64,000 nucleotides of DNA from Comamonas granuli NBRC 101663 (GTDB taxonomy: Bacteria; Pseudomonadota; Gammaproteobacteria; Burkholderiales; Burkholderiaceae_C): contig NZ_BBJX01000001.1 of assembly GCF_000739995.1 (NCBI RefSeq), positions 186,001-250,000 on the forward strand. The letters run 5' to 3'. Both the position numbers and the translations under genes were made by a program. Numbering within the stretch: the stretch's first letter is position 1; each line of letters starts with the position of its first letter. This document shows, one piece after another, positions 24,201-32,087 of this stretch. Under the pieces are notes generated by a model that was not told the DNA's origin, made no database searches, and saw only the letters and a program-made list of their open reading frames with translations.

Positions 24201-26133
24201 AGATATGGTGGGGCACCCGCATGCCGTCCAGCAGGAAGGTGCCCATGGATTCAAGGTCTACGCCCCCAACCTGCCCGGCCAGGCCTTCGCCCACAAGGAT
24301 GGGGTGCGCGAGTTCGGCCGTCATGCCCACGAGGCGGCTGGCAATGGTGACTGTGCGCCCCATGACCATGTGCGTGCGCCGGCTGGCCAGGCCGAAGGAG
24401 CCGGCCATGGCCAGGCCGGTTTCCACACCGATGCCGAGCGACAGCGGCTCGAGCCCGGCGGGGGCGGGGTCGGGCAGTACGCCCTTCATGGCGGCCAGCA
24501 GATCCACCGCGGCCTGCAGGGCCTGTTGCGCGTGGCTGGATGCCGGGGGGCTGCTGGCGGCGCGGGCGGGGGTGTCCTGGGGGGTGCCATTCCAGACGGC
24601 GATGATGGCGTCGCCCTGGAAGGCCTCGATGACGCCGCCGTGGCGCTCGATCACCTGGGTGGCCGTGGAGAAGAACGCATGCAGCACGGCGGCAGCCTCT
24701 TCGGGCGGGCGGTTTTCGCAGTAAGCGGAGAAGTTGCGGATGTCGGCAAACAGTACCGAGACCTGCTGGGTGCTGGCGCGGATGGCGCTGGACGGGCTCT
24801 GGTACACCAGGGCCGCTGCCACCGGGGCGGGCAGGTAGCTGGAGAGGTGGGTGTAGAGCTGGTCGCGGTCGATGCGGCTGCGGGCATGCTCCAGGATGCC
24901 TATGGCCGAACCCGCCAGCACCGTAAAGAGCGCGGGCGAGACCCAGCCGACCCAGAGCGAGAAATGCGTGAGCAGCACCGCATGGATCGCCCAGAGCAGC
25001 AGGGCCCAGCCGCTGGCCACCAGGGGCAGCAGGTAAATGGGAAAGCGATGTGCCACGGTCTGCTTGCCTGCGGTCCGCGGGCGGTAGCGCAGCAAGAGGA
25101 TGACGCCCACCCCGGCCAGGGCCGCCAGCGCTTGGCCCAGGGCCTGGGCCCGGGGGGTGTAAGGGGTACGCCCGTCGATGAGCGCGGTCATGATCTGCAG
25201 GTGGGCCTGCAGCCCGGAGCTGAAGCCACCATAGGGGGTGGCGATGGAGTCGTTCAGGCCGAAGGCACTGCTGCCTACCAGCACCCAGGCGTTGCGCAGC
25301 AGCCCTTCGGGGGTGCGCCCGGCCAGCACGTCGGCAGCAGAGAGGCTGACGAAGCTATCGGGGTGCTGGAGCCAGGAGACGCGCAGGTCACCCCGCTCAT
25401 CGAGGGGAATGGGCGCCGTGAGCTGCGGCGCCTGCAGGCTCCAGGCGGGCTCCAGCCAGCCGGTGCCGCGCTGCAGCGCCACAGAGCCCGCCCCCGTGGC
25501 CTGCATGAGCGCAGCGATGCCCAGCGCGGGGTAGGCCTTGCCGCCATAGCAGATGACGGCGGGCTGGTGGCGCACCACGCCATCGCTCGCAACGCGGGGG
25601 GTGATGTGCCCGGTGAAAGGGGTCTGCAGGGCTGCGATGTTGCCCAGGTAGCCCGTGGCTTCGGCAAACGGTGCCGGGCACCCGGCCCAGGCCAGGGCGC
25701 CGGCAAGCTGGCCGGCCGACGTCGGCGCGCCCTGCTCCAGAGCAAACACCTGGGCCAGTACGGGCTGGTGCTGCTGCACGGCACGGGCCAGGATTTCGTC
25801 GCCCGGGCGGCTTTCAGAGAAGACGACGTCGAGGACCTGCTCGCGCACACCGGCCCGCGCCAGCTGCTCCAGCAGCCGGGCCTGGGTGGCGCGCGGCCAG
25901 GGCCATGGGCCGATTTCACGCAGGCTGCGTTCGTCGATGTCCACCACGATGACGCGGTGCTCGGCCGCATGCTGGGCCGCACTGCGCCAGACGAAGTCAC
26001 CCGCACGCTCCTCGGCCTGCCGCAGCACTCCTGGGGCCAGCCACTGCAGCAGCCCCCAGACGAGGGCCGCTCCCACCAGGCCGAACAGTGCTGCGCCGTG
26101 CCGCGTGAGCCAGCGCGCTTGCGAGGAGGCCAA
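24166..26133 (-). CDS. CHASE2-domain class III nucleotide cyclase-like protein
   Basis: 655 residues: an N-terminal membrane segment (about 12-32), a large periplasmic CHASE2 sensor domain (about 40-330, starting VIVVDIDERSLREIGPWPWPR), three membrane helices (about 335-420), and a C-terminal class III cyclase domain (about 445-640). The first metal site is intact (VLFADIRNFS) and so is the second Asp (FQGD). However, the position four residues before that Asp is Ala where adenylyl cyclases have Lys, and the VN..AR motif reads VTIASR, so the catalytic Asn is Thr. It may be a weak or non-canonical cyclase. The start is TTG, directly abutting the stop of the FecR gene (TGATTG). Confidence 0.85.
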   Translation of the reverse strand: MASSQARWLTRHGAALFGLVGAALVWGLLQWLAPGVLRQAEERAGDFVWRSAAQHAAEHRVIVVDIDERSLREIGPWPWPRATQARLLEQLARAGVREQVLDVVFSESRPGDEILARAVQQHQPVLAQVFALEQGAPTSAGQLAGALAWAGCPAPFAEATGYLGNIAALQTPFTGHITPRVASDGVVRHQPAVICYGGKAYPALGIAALMQATGAGSVALQRGTGWLEPAWSLQAPQLTAPIPLDERGDLRVSWLQHPDSFVSLSAADVLAGRTPEGLLRNAWVLVGSSAFGLNDSIATPYGGFSSGLQAHLQIMTALIDGRTPYTPRAQALGQALAALAGVGVILLLRYRPRTAGKQTVAHRFPIYLLPLVASGWALLLWAIHAVLLTHFSLWVGWVSPALFTVLAGSAIGILEHARSRIDRDQLYTHLSSYLPAPVAAALVYQSPSSAIRASTQQVSVLFADIRNFSAYCENRPPEEAAAVLHAFFSTATQVIERHGGVIEAFQGDAIIAVWNGTPQDTPARAASSPPASSHAQQALQAAVDLLAAMKGVLPDPAPAGLEPLSLGIGVETGLAMAGSFGLASRRTHMVMGRTVTIASRLVGMTAELAHPILVGEGLAGQVGGVDLESMGTFLLDGMRVPHHIYAYPLSADTPY

Positions 26134-27480
26134 TCAGCGTCCCCAGAGCGTGACGCCCGTCAGGCCGCCTGCGGGAAGGGTTTTCTCGAAGAAGTACCCG
26201 GCTTCCCGGCGGTCGTTGGACAAGGCTCCGGCAACAAAGGCGTCGCCCCCGCGGGACTGGAAGATGCCACCGGGCAGCACGGCACCCTGGGCACCGACCG
26301 ATTGCGCGCCAAGCGGCGCGCTGGACAGGCGCAGGGTGGTGGCAAAGGTGGCGCGGGAGAAGTCCACGCTCAGCGTACCCCCGTCCACCTGCACGGCCTG
26401 CGCCATGGATGGCGGCAGGCCTTCAGGCCGCAGGCTGGCAACGCCCGCCGTGAGCCGGAAGCTGGCGCTGCCTTCGGCCTGTGCGGCGGATGCCGAAGCC
26501 AGAGAAGCGGGCTCGCGGAACAGGCCATAGACGCCGTTGCCCACGGTGCTTTCGCGGTTCAAGCGCGCTTCTTCGAAGGATTTGCTGAACTGATCACCCT
26601 CCCAGGGCTGGGCAAAACGCCCCCAGACGAGCTGGCCAGGATGGGGCTGGGCCAGCGCGGCCACGGTGGCACCACGTGATTCGCTCATGGCTGCCTTGTC
26701 GGCCGCAGTGTCGCCATGCGCGTCGGAAGCCAGGGTCTTGCCGCGCTGCAGGTCGGCTGACGCGAGCACGGTAGAGCGCGTGCGGCCCGCGGCCAGCGCC
26801 TCGGTGGGCACGAGCTGGGCGCTGGCGTGCTGACGGCTCATTTCGAGCATCTGGCCCTTCATGTCCTCGGAGAGCATTTTCTCGCCGCCATTGAGGCAGG
26901 GGCCCAGCGTGGCCTGGCAGCCGCCCGCCAGCGGAGCCATGAGCACGGCGCCGGAATACACGGACACCAAGGTGCTTTCAGGGCCGGACTGAACGATGAA
27001 GTCGGTGCCCTTGACGCCAATGGCGGCCATGGGGGTGTTGAGCCGGAAGCGGTCGCGTGCCGCCTCGCCCCAGGAGCCGGTGATGGAGCGCACCACGCCT
27101 TCGTCAAGCCGGAATTTGATAGCGCTCAGGGCGGGTTTGTCGCTGGAGTGGGCATAGCTTTCAATATGCAGTCGGCTGACGGGGCGCACGCTCACGCGGG
27201 CGCCATCGACGAAGCGCAGGTGCACATGGCCGCCAGCGCCGGTTTCAATACGGTCACCCACGCGGATGGCAACGCCCTTGTCTGCGGGCGCAGCCTGACC
27301 CGTGGCACTGATGATGCGCGCCGAGCCAATCACCAGGGTGGCCTCGCCCACGACGGGGGCCTGGCCATCGCCAGAGAGGGCACGCACTGGCGTGGAGAAA
27401 GCGAAGGCGCTGATCGCAAGCATGACCGCCGCCCGGATGGAGAGGGAGGAACGATGATGGTTGGTGGACTTCGGGTTCAT
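26134..27480 (-). CDS. FecR-domain periplasmic protein
   Basis: 448 residues with an N-terminal signal (SIRAAVMLAISAFAFSTPVRAL). The FecR-like domain occupies about residues 45-170: IGSARIISATGQA, AIRVGDRIETGAGGHVHLRFVDG, ARVSVRPVSRLHIESY and TPMAAIGVKGTDFIVQSG, the last being the typical 'ATPxAAIGVRGTxF' strand. The remaining 280 residues are low-complexity and unassigned. No TonB-type sigma-factor partner is nearby, so it is one of the stand-alone FecR proteins that often accompany CHASE2 cyclases, presumably a periplasmic partner of the neighbouring cyclase-like sensor. First gene of the minus-strand operon and divergent from the Crp-like regulator. Confidence 0.82.
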   Translation of the reverse strand: MNPKSTNHHRSSLSIRAAVMLAISAFAFSTPVRALSGDGQAPVVGEATLVIGSARIISATGQAAPADKGVAIRVGDRIETGAGGHVHLRFVDGARVSVRPVSRLHIESYAHSSDKPALSAIKFRLDEGVVRSITGSWGEAARDRFRLNTPMAAIGVKGTDFIVQSGPESTLVSVYSGAVLMAPLAGGCQATLGPCLNGGEKMLSEDMKGQMLEMSRQHASAQLVPTEALAAGRTRSTVLASADLQRGKTLASDAHGDTAADKAAMSESRGATVAALAQPHPGQLVWGRFAQPWEGDQFSKSFEEARLNRESTVGNGVYGLFREPASLASASAAQAEGSASFRLTAGVASLRPEGLPPSMAQAVQVDGGTLSVDFSRATFATTLRLSSAPLGAQSVGAQGAVLPGGIFQSRGGDAFVAGALSNDRREAGYFFEKTLPAGGLTGVTLWGR

Positions 27481-27537
27481 GGCTGTACCTGTAACTCAAA
27501 GAATTGTCGCACTTCCCGCTGCTGCGGCATGTGCGCC

Positions 27538-27567
27538 CCGTCACACGCGGTTGGCACGGGGTGACGG
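27538..27567. promoter_or_regulatory. Inverted repeat between the FecR and Crp-like genes
   Basis: CCGTCAC (27538-27544) and GTGACGG (27561-27567) are perfect 7-base arms separated by 16 bases, 15 bases before the crp-like start codon. The arms contain GTGAC but in the opposite arrangement to a normal TGTGA-N6-TCACA CRP site, so this may be a site for autoregulation or another repressor. Confidence 0.35.
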
Positions 27568-27582
27568 ATACACTCGGACCGA

Positions 27583-28281
27583 ATGCCGGTATCGCTTCAT
27601 TTACTGAGCCAGTTTCCTTTGCTGCAGCCTTTGCCCCAGGAGGTACTGGAGCCCCTCTCCGCACAGATGTCGCTGCGCTCGTTCGAGCGCCGGGCGGTGG
27701 TCATGTCCAAAAACGATACACAGCCAGAGCTGGGTTTTTTGGTGGATGGGCGGCTGCAGGGGGTGGACTTCACGGTGGACGGGCGCAGTGTAGGGCTGTA
27801 CTTCGTGGATCCAGGCGATTATTTCGGCGAGCTGTCGGTGGTCGATGGCCAGGCCGCCGCGGAGCACGTGGTGGCGGCCACCAAGTCCACCGTGGCGCTC
27901 CTGGGCGCGCAGGCCGCCCGGGCGCTGATCTCCCAGCACCCGGATCTGGCCTGGACGGTGATGATGCGGATGGCCCAGCGTGTGCGCTCGGTGATTGCGC
28001 AGCGCACGCTGCTGGGGCTGCCCAACCCGTTCCAGCGCCTTTGCGTGCTGCTTTTACAATTGGCGCAGTCCAACGCGCCTCATGGCCAGGCGGTCGATCA
28101 GGTGCCCACCCACCAGGAGCTGGCCATCATGATCAACGCCAGCCGCGAGACCGTGACGCGCGCCTTTCACGTGCTGTTCCTGCACAAGGTGCTAGAGCGC
28201 GAGGGCAATACCCTGAAGCTGGTGCAACCCGACTTCTTGAAGGATGTTGCCGAAGGGCGCGCCGCCCCACCCAAGGCCTGA
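27583..28281 (+). CDS. Crp/Fnr-family transcriptional regulator
   Basis: 232 residues with an N-terminal cyclic-nucleotide-binding-like barrel (about 15-120), a dimer helix and a C-terminal winged helix. The HTH reads THQELAIMINASRETVTRAF, the normal Crp recognition region. The phosphate-binding cassette reads FGELSVVDGQAAAEHVVA; the Arg that grips the cAMP phosphate in Crp (as in GTPRAATV) is replaced by Ala, and no Fnr-type N-terminal cysteines are present. It may therefore bind another ligand or none. It is divergent from the FecR/cyclase-like operon and 54 bases upstream of the polysaccharide exporter genes on the same strand, so it could control both. Confidence 0.88.
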   Translation: MPVSLHLLSQFPLLQPLPQEVLEPLSAQMSLRSFERRAVVMSKNDTQPELGFLVDGRLQGVDFTVDGRSVGLYFVDPGDYFGELSVVDGQAAAEHVVAATKSTVALLGAQAARALISQHPDLAWTVMMRMAQRVRSVIAQRTLLGLPNPFQRLCVLLLQLAQSNAPHGQAVDQVPTHQELAIMINASRETVTRAFHVLFLHKVLEREGNTLKLVQPDFLKDVAEGRAAPPKA

Positions 28282-28335
28282 GAGGCTGCGAGGCTGAATC
28301 CCTGGCCTGAGTATCCGAAGGCCAGACTGACACTC

Positions 28336-29142
28336 ATGGAGCATTCCATTCTTTCCTACCTCGTGCCCTGGCGCCATGCGGGCCTGATCCGGCAGTTTGC
28401 CGCGCGCGAGATCGCAGCCCGCTACCGCCAGTCTTGGCTCGGCACGCTCTGGGTGGTGCTGACGCCCTTGCTGCTGCTGTGCGTGTACACCGTGGTGTTT
28501 CGGCATGTCTTCAAGCTGCGCTGGGGAGGCGCCGACGAGTCAAACCTGGCATTCGCCCTGCGCCTGTATGCGGGGCTGGCGGTGTTCAACTTCTTCTCGG
28601 AGTGCGTGGTACGCGCGCCGCGCCTGGTGCTGGACCAGCCGCATCTGGTCAAGAAAGTGCTGTTCCCCTTGGAGATCCTGCCCTGGGTGAATGCCCTGGC
28701 GCAACTGGTGCATCTGGGCATCGCAGCGCTGCTTCTGGTGCTGTTGACCGCAGCCAGCACGGCCAGCGTGCCCGCCAGCGCACTGGCCCTGCCGCTGGTC
28801 TGGCTGCCGCTATTGCCGCTGTGCGTAGGGCTGGGCTGGATACTGGCTGCCGTGGGCACCTACGTGCGGGATGTGGGGCAGGTGATCGGGCTGGTGCTGA
28901 GCCTGCTGCTTTTTGTCAGCCCGGTGTTCTTCCCCGTCGAGGCGCTGCCGCCCAGCGTGCGCGGCTGGGCCCTGCTCAACCCCCTGGCGCTGACCATGAC
29001 GCAGACGCGCGAAGTGCTGCTCGCAGGCCATTGGCCCGACTGGTCCGCCCTGTGCCTACAGGCGACGGGTTGCGTGCTGCTGGCAGTAGCAGGGGCGGTC
29101 TTCTTCCGCACGACGCGCAAGGGGTTCGCCGATGTCGTCTGA
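28336..29142 (+). CDS. wzm: ABC-2 type polysaccharide exporter permease (Wzm-like)
   Basis: 268 residues with six predicted membrane segments. It begins with the family's cytoplasmic amphipathic stretch LIRQFAAREIAARYRQSWLGTLW, which leads into the first helix; the SWLG.LW signature is typical of Wzm/KpsM/TagG permeases. Together with the ATPase it would flip or export an undecaprenyl-linked O-antigen or capsule chain across the inner membrane. The last 11 bases overlap the ATPase gene. This is the first gene of a long plus-strand run with many overlapping starts and stops. Confidence 0.92.
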   Translation: MEHSILSYLVPWRHAGLIRQFAAREIAARYRQSWLGTLWVVLTPLLLLCVYTVVFRHVFKLRWGGADESNLAFALRLYAGLAVFNFFSECVVRAPRLVLDQPHLVKKVLFPLEILPWVNALAQLVHLGIAALLLVLLTAASTASVPASALALPLVWLPLLPLCVGLGWILAAVGTYVRDVGQVIGLVLSLLLFVSPVFFPVEALPPSVRGWALLNPLALTMTQTREVLLAGHWPDWSALCLQATGCVLLAVAGAVFFRTTRKGFADVV

Positions 29143-30343
29143 GCTGGCCATTGCACTGCAGCAGGTGGGCAAACGCTACGCCCTGTACGACAAGCCGAGC
29201 GACCGCCTCAAGCAGTTGCTGTGGGGACGTTGGCGGCCCTACCAGCGGGAGTTCTGGGCACTGCAGGATGTGAGCTTCGAGGTGCGGCGCGGGGAGGTGG
29301 TGGGCATCGTGGGCCGCAATGGGGCCGGCAAGTCCACCCTGCTGCAATTGGTATGCGGAACGCTGGAGGCCACGAGCGGCAGCCTGCAGGTCCACGGCCG
29401 GGTGGCGGCCCTGCTGGAGCTGGGCGCCGGCTTCAGCCCGGATTTCTCCGGGCTGGAGAACATCTATATCAATGCGGCCATCCTGGGCCTGTCACGCGCG
29501 CAGGTGGATGCCCACCTGGACGGCATCCTGGCTTTCGCGGACATCGGGGAGTTCATCCACCAGCCGGTGAAAACCTACTCCAGCGGCATGTTCATGCGGC
29601 TGGCATTTGCCGTGGCCACGAGCGTGGAGCCGGACATCCTGGTGATCGACGAGGCGCTGTCGGTGGGCGATGGCGCATTTGCACGCAAGTCGTTCGACCG
29701 CATCATGCGTCTGAAGGATGCCGGCAAGACGATCCTGTTCTGCTCGCATTCCATGTACCAGGTGGAAGCCCTGTGCTCGCGTGCGCTGTGGATCGATGCC
29801 GGCCGCTTGCGTATGGATGGCAGTGCGGCCGATGTGACCAGCGCCTACGGCGCCAGCCTGAATGCCGGGGTGGCGGCAGAGGATGGGCAGGCCCTGCCCT
29901 TGGCTGCAGCGGGCACGGGATGCGGCCGCATCACGCGGGTTGTTGCCGAGGTTGATGGCCAGCCGGTAGCGCCGGGGGCGCCGGCCTGCGTGGAGTCGGG
30001 TGTATCGGAGCTGCGCCTTACGCTGGAGTTCCAGATGGATCCGGCACTGCCCGCGCCAGCGCTGGCCCTGGGCATTTCCGACAGCAATACGCTCACGGTA
30101 GCCAGCGCCACGACGCACAATGACGGCGTGGCAGTGCATATGGATGGACAAGGCCTGGGCCAGGGAACCATTGTTTTCGAGCGCTTTCCCTTGCTCAAGG
30201 GACGCTACAGCGTCACGTGCTTTCTGGTCAGCGAGGATGCGATCCATGTGTACGACCAGGTGGAACGCAGCATCCTGATCGAGGTACGCCAGCAGGGCTT
30301 GGAACAGGGACTGGTGCGTTTGCCGCACCACTGGGTGGTATGA
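29132..30343 (+). CDS. wzt: ABC polysaccharide exporter ATPase with carbohydrate-binding tail (Wzt-like)
   Basis: 403 residues. The N-terminal 240 form a nucleotide-binding domain: Walker A GRNGAGKST, an ELGAGF loop seen in polysaccharide exporters, signature YSSGMFMRLAFA and Walker B DILVIDEALSVGD. Residues about 260-403 form the extra C-terminal beta-sandwich domain (SELRLTLEFQM, FPLLKGRYSVTCFL, HVYDQVERSILIEV) that in Wzt recognises the non-reducing end modification of the chain. Presence of this tail suggests a capped or modified O-antigen, consistent with the methyl- and acyltransferase genes downstream. Confidence 0.92.
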   Translation: MSSELAIALQQVGKRYALYDKPSDRLKQLLWGRWRPYQREFWALQDVSFEVRRGEVVGIVGRNGAGKSTLLQLVCGTLEATSGSLQVHGRVAALLELGAGFSPDFSGLENIYINAAILGLSRAQVDAHLDGILAFADIGEFIHQPVKTYSSGMFMRLAFAVATSVEPDILVIDEALSVGDGAFARKSFDRIMRLKDAGKTILFCSHSMYQVEALCSRALWIDAGRLRMDGSAADVTSAYGASLNAGVAAEDGQALPLAAAGTGCGRITRVVAEVDGQPVAPGAPACVESGVSELRLTLEFQMDPALPAPALALGISDSNTLTVASATTHNDGVAVHMDGQGLGQGTIVFERFPLLKGRYSVTCFLVSEDAIHVYDQVERSILIEVRQQGLEQGLVRLPHHWVV

Positions 30344-31350
30344 CGGCGCCCACGAACGCTGCGGCACCAGCCGCCAGTATGCACGGCCTGCAGGTGCGTG
30401 CCTTGCAGCCCGCGGACCGCGATGCGCTGCTGGCGCTGCACCGCGCGGTGTTTGCGTCGGAGGTGGATACGCGCTGGTATGACTGGAAGTATGACGCAGG
30501 GCACGGCTGCGGCTCGGGCGCCTGGGCAGATGGCGCCCTGGTGGCGCATTGCGGCGGCATTGCACGCACACTGTGGCTTGCCGGCCAGCCTACCGCGGGC
30601 CTGCAGATCGGGGACGTGATGGTGGAGCCGCGCTGGCGGGGCATCCTGACACGGCGCGGGCCGTTCTTCCATGCCTCCAGCCATTTCTACAGCTCGCAGA
30701 TCGGCACCGGCAAGCCTTTTGCGCTGGGGTTCGGCTTTCCCGGCGAGCGGCATTTGCGCCTGGCCACCAAGGTAGGACTGCTGCGCGACGGCGGCGGCAT
30801 GCAGGCGCTGCACTGGCATACGCAAGGCGTGGATGCGCTACCGCGCTGGGCCTGGCGCTGGGAGCCTCTGGAGCCGCAGTCTGCAGGTTTTGCGGCGGCC
30901 GTGGACCATGCCTGGCTCAGCATGCAGCGCGCAACGGCGGCACTGGCGCTCGGCGCACGCGGTGTGGACTATGTGCGCTGGCGCTTTGTTGAACGCCCAG
31001 GCCGAAAGCACGGCTTCTTTGCCTTGCGCAGGCCCTGGTCCCGCGAGCCAGCGGGAATTGCCGTGCTGGATGTGGATTCCAGCGATGCCGCGCTGTGGCT
31101 GGACTGGATCGGCCCGCCCAGCTTGATGGCGCTGGCCAGCCGCGCCTGCCGCCACGAGGCCGCCAGGCACGGTCGCCAGCGGCTGGAGCTGTGGTGCACC
31201 GACGCCGTGGCGCAGGTGCTCGCGCCATCGGGCCTGGCCCACCGTGCAGAGGTACTGCGCCTGGGGATTGTGAATACATCGGTGCTTGATGCAGATACCA
31301 CGGCGGGCTTGCACTGGTGGCTGACAGGCGGGGATACGGACTTTTTATGA
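30340..31350 (+). CDS. GNAT-family acyltransferase, probable sugar N-acyltransferase
   Basis: 336 residues. A GNAT-like N-terminal half (about 15-150: LQVRALQPADRDALLALHRAVF, then GLQIGDVMVEPRWRGILTRRGPF with an R/GxxG-like loop for the acyl-CoA pyrophosphate) is followed by a second related half with LAVLDVDSS-like strands. Two-domain GNATs of this size are found in polysaccharide clusters, where they acylate amino sugars. The ATG at 30340 overlaps the ATPase stop (ATGA), and the stop overlaps the next gene in the same way, so it is tightly coupled. Substrate is not deducible. Confidence 0.72.
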   Translation: MTAPTNAAAPAASMHGLQVRALQPADRDALLALHRAVFASEVDTRWYDWKYDAGHGCGSGAWADGALVAHCGGIARTLWLAGQPTAGLQIGDVMVEPRWRGILTRRGPFFHASSHFYSSQIGTGKPFALGFGFPGERHLRLATKVGLLRDGGGMQALHWHTQGVDALPRWAWRWEPLEPQSAGFAAAVDHAWLSMQRATAALALGARGVDYVRWRFVERPGRKHGFFALRRPWSREPAGIAVLDVDSSDAALWLDWIGPPSLMALASRACRHEAARHGRQRLELWCTDAVAQVLAPSGLAHRAEVLRLGIVNTSVLDADTTAGLHWWLTGGDTDFL

Positions 31351-32087
31351 GCAAGGTTTTGGCTGCCACGGAGAAGCTGGCTTTCGTCGCCTGTGTGAGC
31401 GACGTGGAGGTATTGCAACGCTGCCTGCTGGCCTCACCCTGCATCGCGCAGGGCCGTTGGTCGCTGCAGGCGTTCTTCAATGCCCGGGATGCAGCCGGTG
31501 CATTCAACAGTGCGCTGGCCGCCACGCCCCCAGGCACCTGGCTGGTATGGGTGCACCAGGATGTGCTACTGCCCGAGGGCTGGGACACCCGGTTCCTGCA
31601 GGCGCTGGCGCAGGGAGTGCAGCAGTTCCCTCAGGCCGTGGTGGCGGGCGTCTATGGCATCAGTGGCCGGGGCGCCGTGGCACGTCGCGCAGGCCATGTG
31701 CTGGACCGCGGCACCCTGCTGCGCGAGCCGTGCCCCCTGCCCTGCCTGGCCGACAGCCTGGACGAGCTGCTCTTTGCGGTGCAGGCAGGCCACGGACTGA
31801 CGCTGGACCCGGCGCTGGGTTTCGACTTCTACGGGACCGATGTGGTTCTGCAGGCGCAGTCGCGAGGGCTGCAGGCGCTGGTGGTGGATGCCTACTGCGA
31901 GCATTGGTCGAACACGCCGACGGGGCGGGTGATTCCCGCTTCGCTGGCACGCCGCATCCAGGCCAGCGGGACGGCATTCGAGCGCAAGTGGGCCCACCGG
32001 CTGCCGGTGCAGACCTCCTGGCTCGCGGTGGAGCGCCCCGGCGACGTGGACCGGTTTCTCGCCCAATTCGAGCTTCGCCAGCCATGA
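31347..32087 (+). CDS. GT2-like glycosyltransferase of unusual type
   Basis: 246 residues. It begins KLAFVACVSDVEVLQRCLLASP, a strand-helix unit like that of GT-A enzymes, and has a metal-site-like WLVWVHQDVLLPEGWD (H-Q-D in place of DxD), followed by DFYGTDVVLQAQSRGLQALVV and EHWSNTP. This matches short cytoplasmic 'glycosyltransferase-like' proteins in polysaccharide clusters. Shorter than ordinary GT2 enzymes and without a membrane segment. Its ATG at 31347 overlaps the previous stop, and its stop overlaps the next start. Confidence 0.68.
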   Translation: MSKVLAATEKLAFVACVSDVEVLQRCLLASPCIAQGRWSLQAFFNARDAAGAFNSALAATPPGTWLVWVHQDVLLPEGWDTRFLQALAQGVQQFPQAVVAGVYGISGRGAVARRAGHVLDRGTLLREPCPLPCLADSLDELLFAVQAGHGLTLDPALGFDFYGTDVVLQAQSRGLQALVVDAYCEHWSNTPTGRVIPASLARRIQASGTAFERKWAHRLPVQTSWLAVERPGDVDRFLAQFELRQP

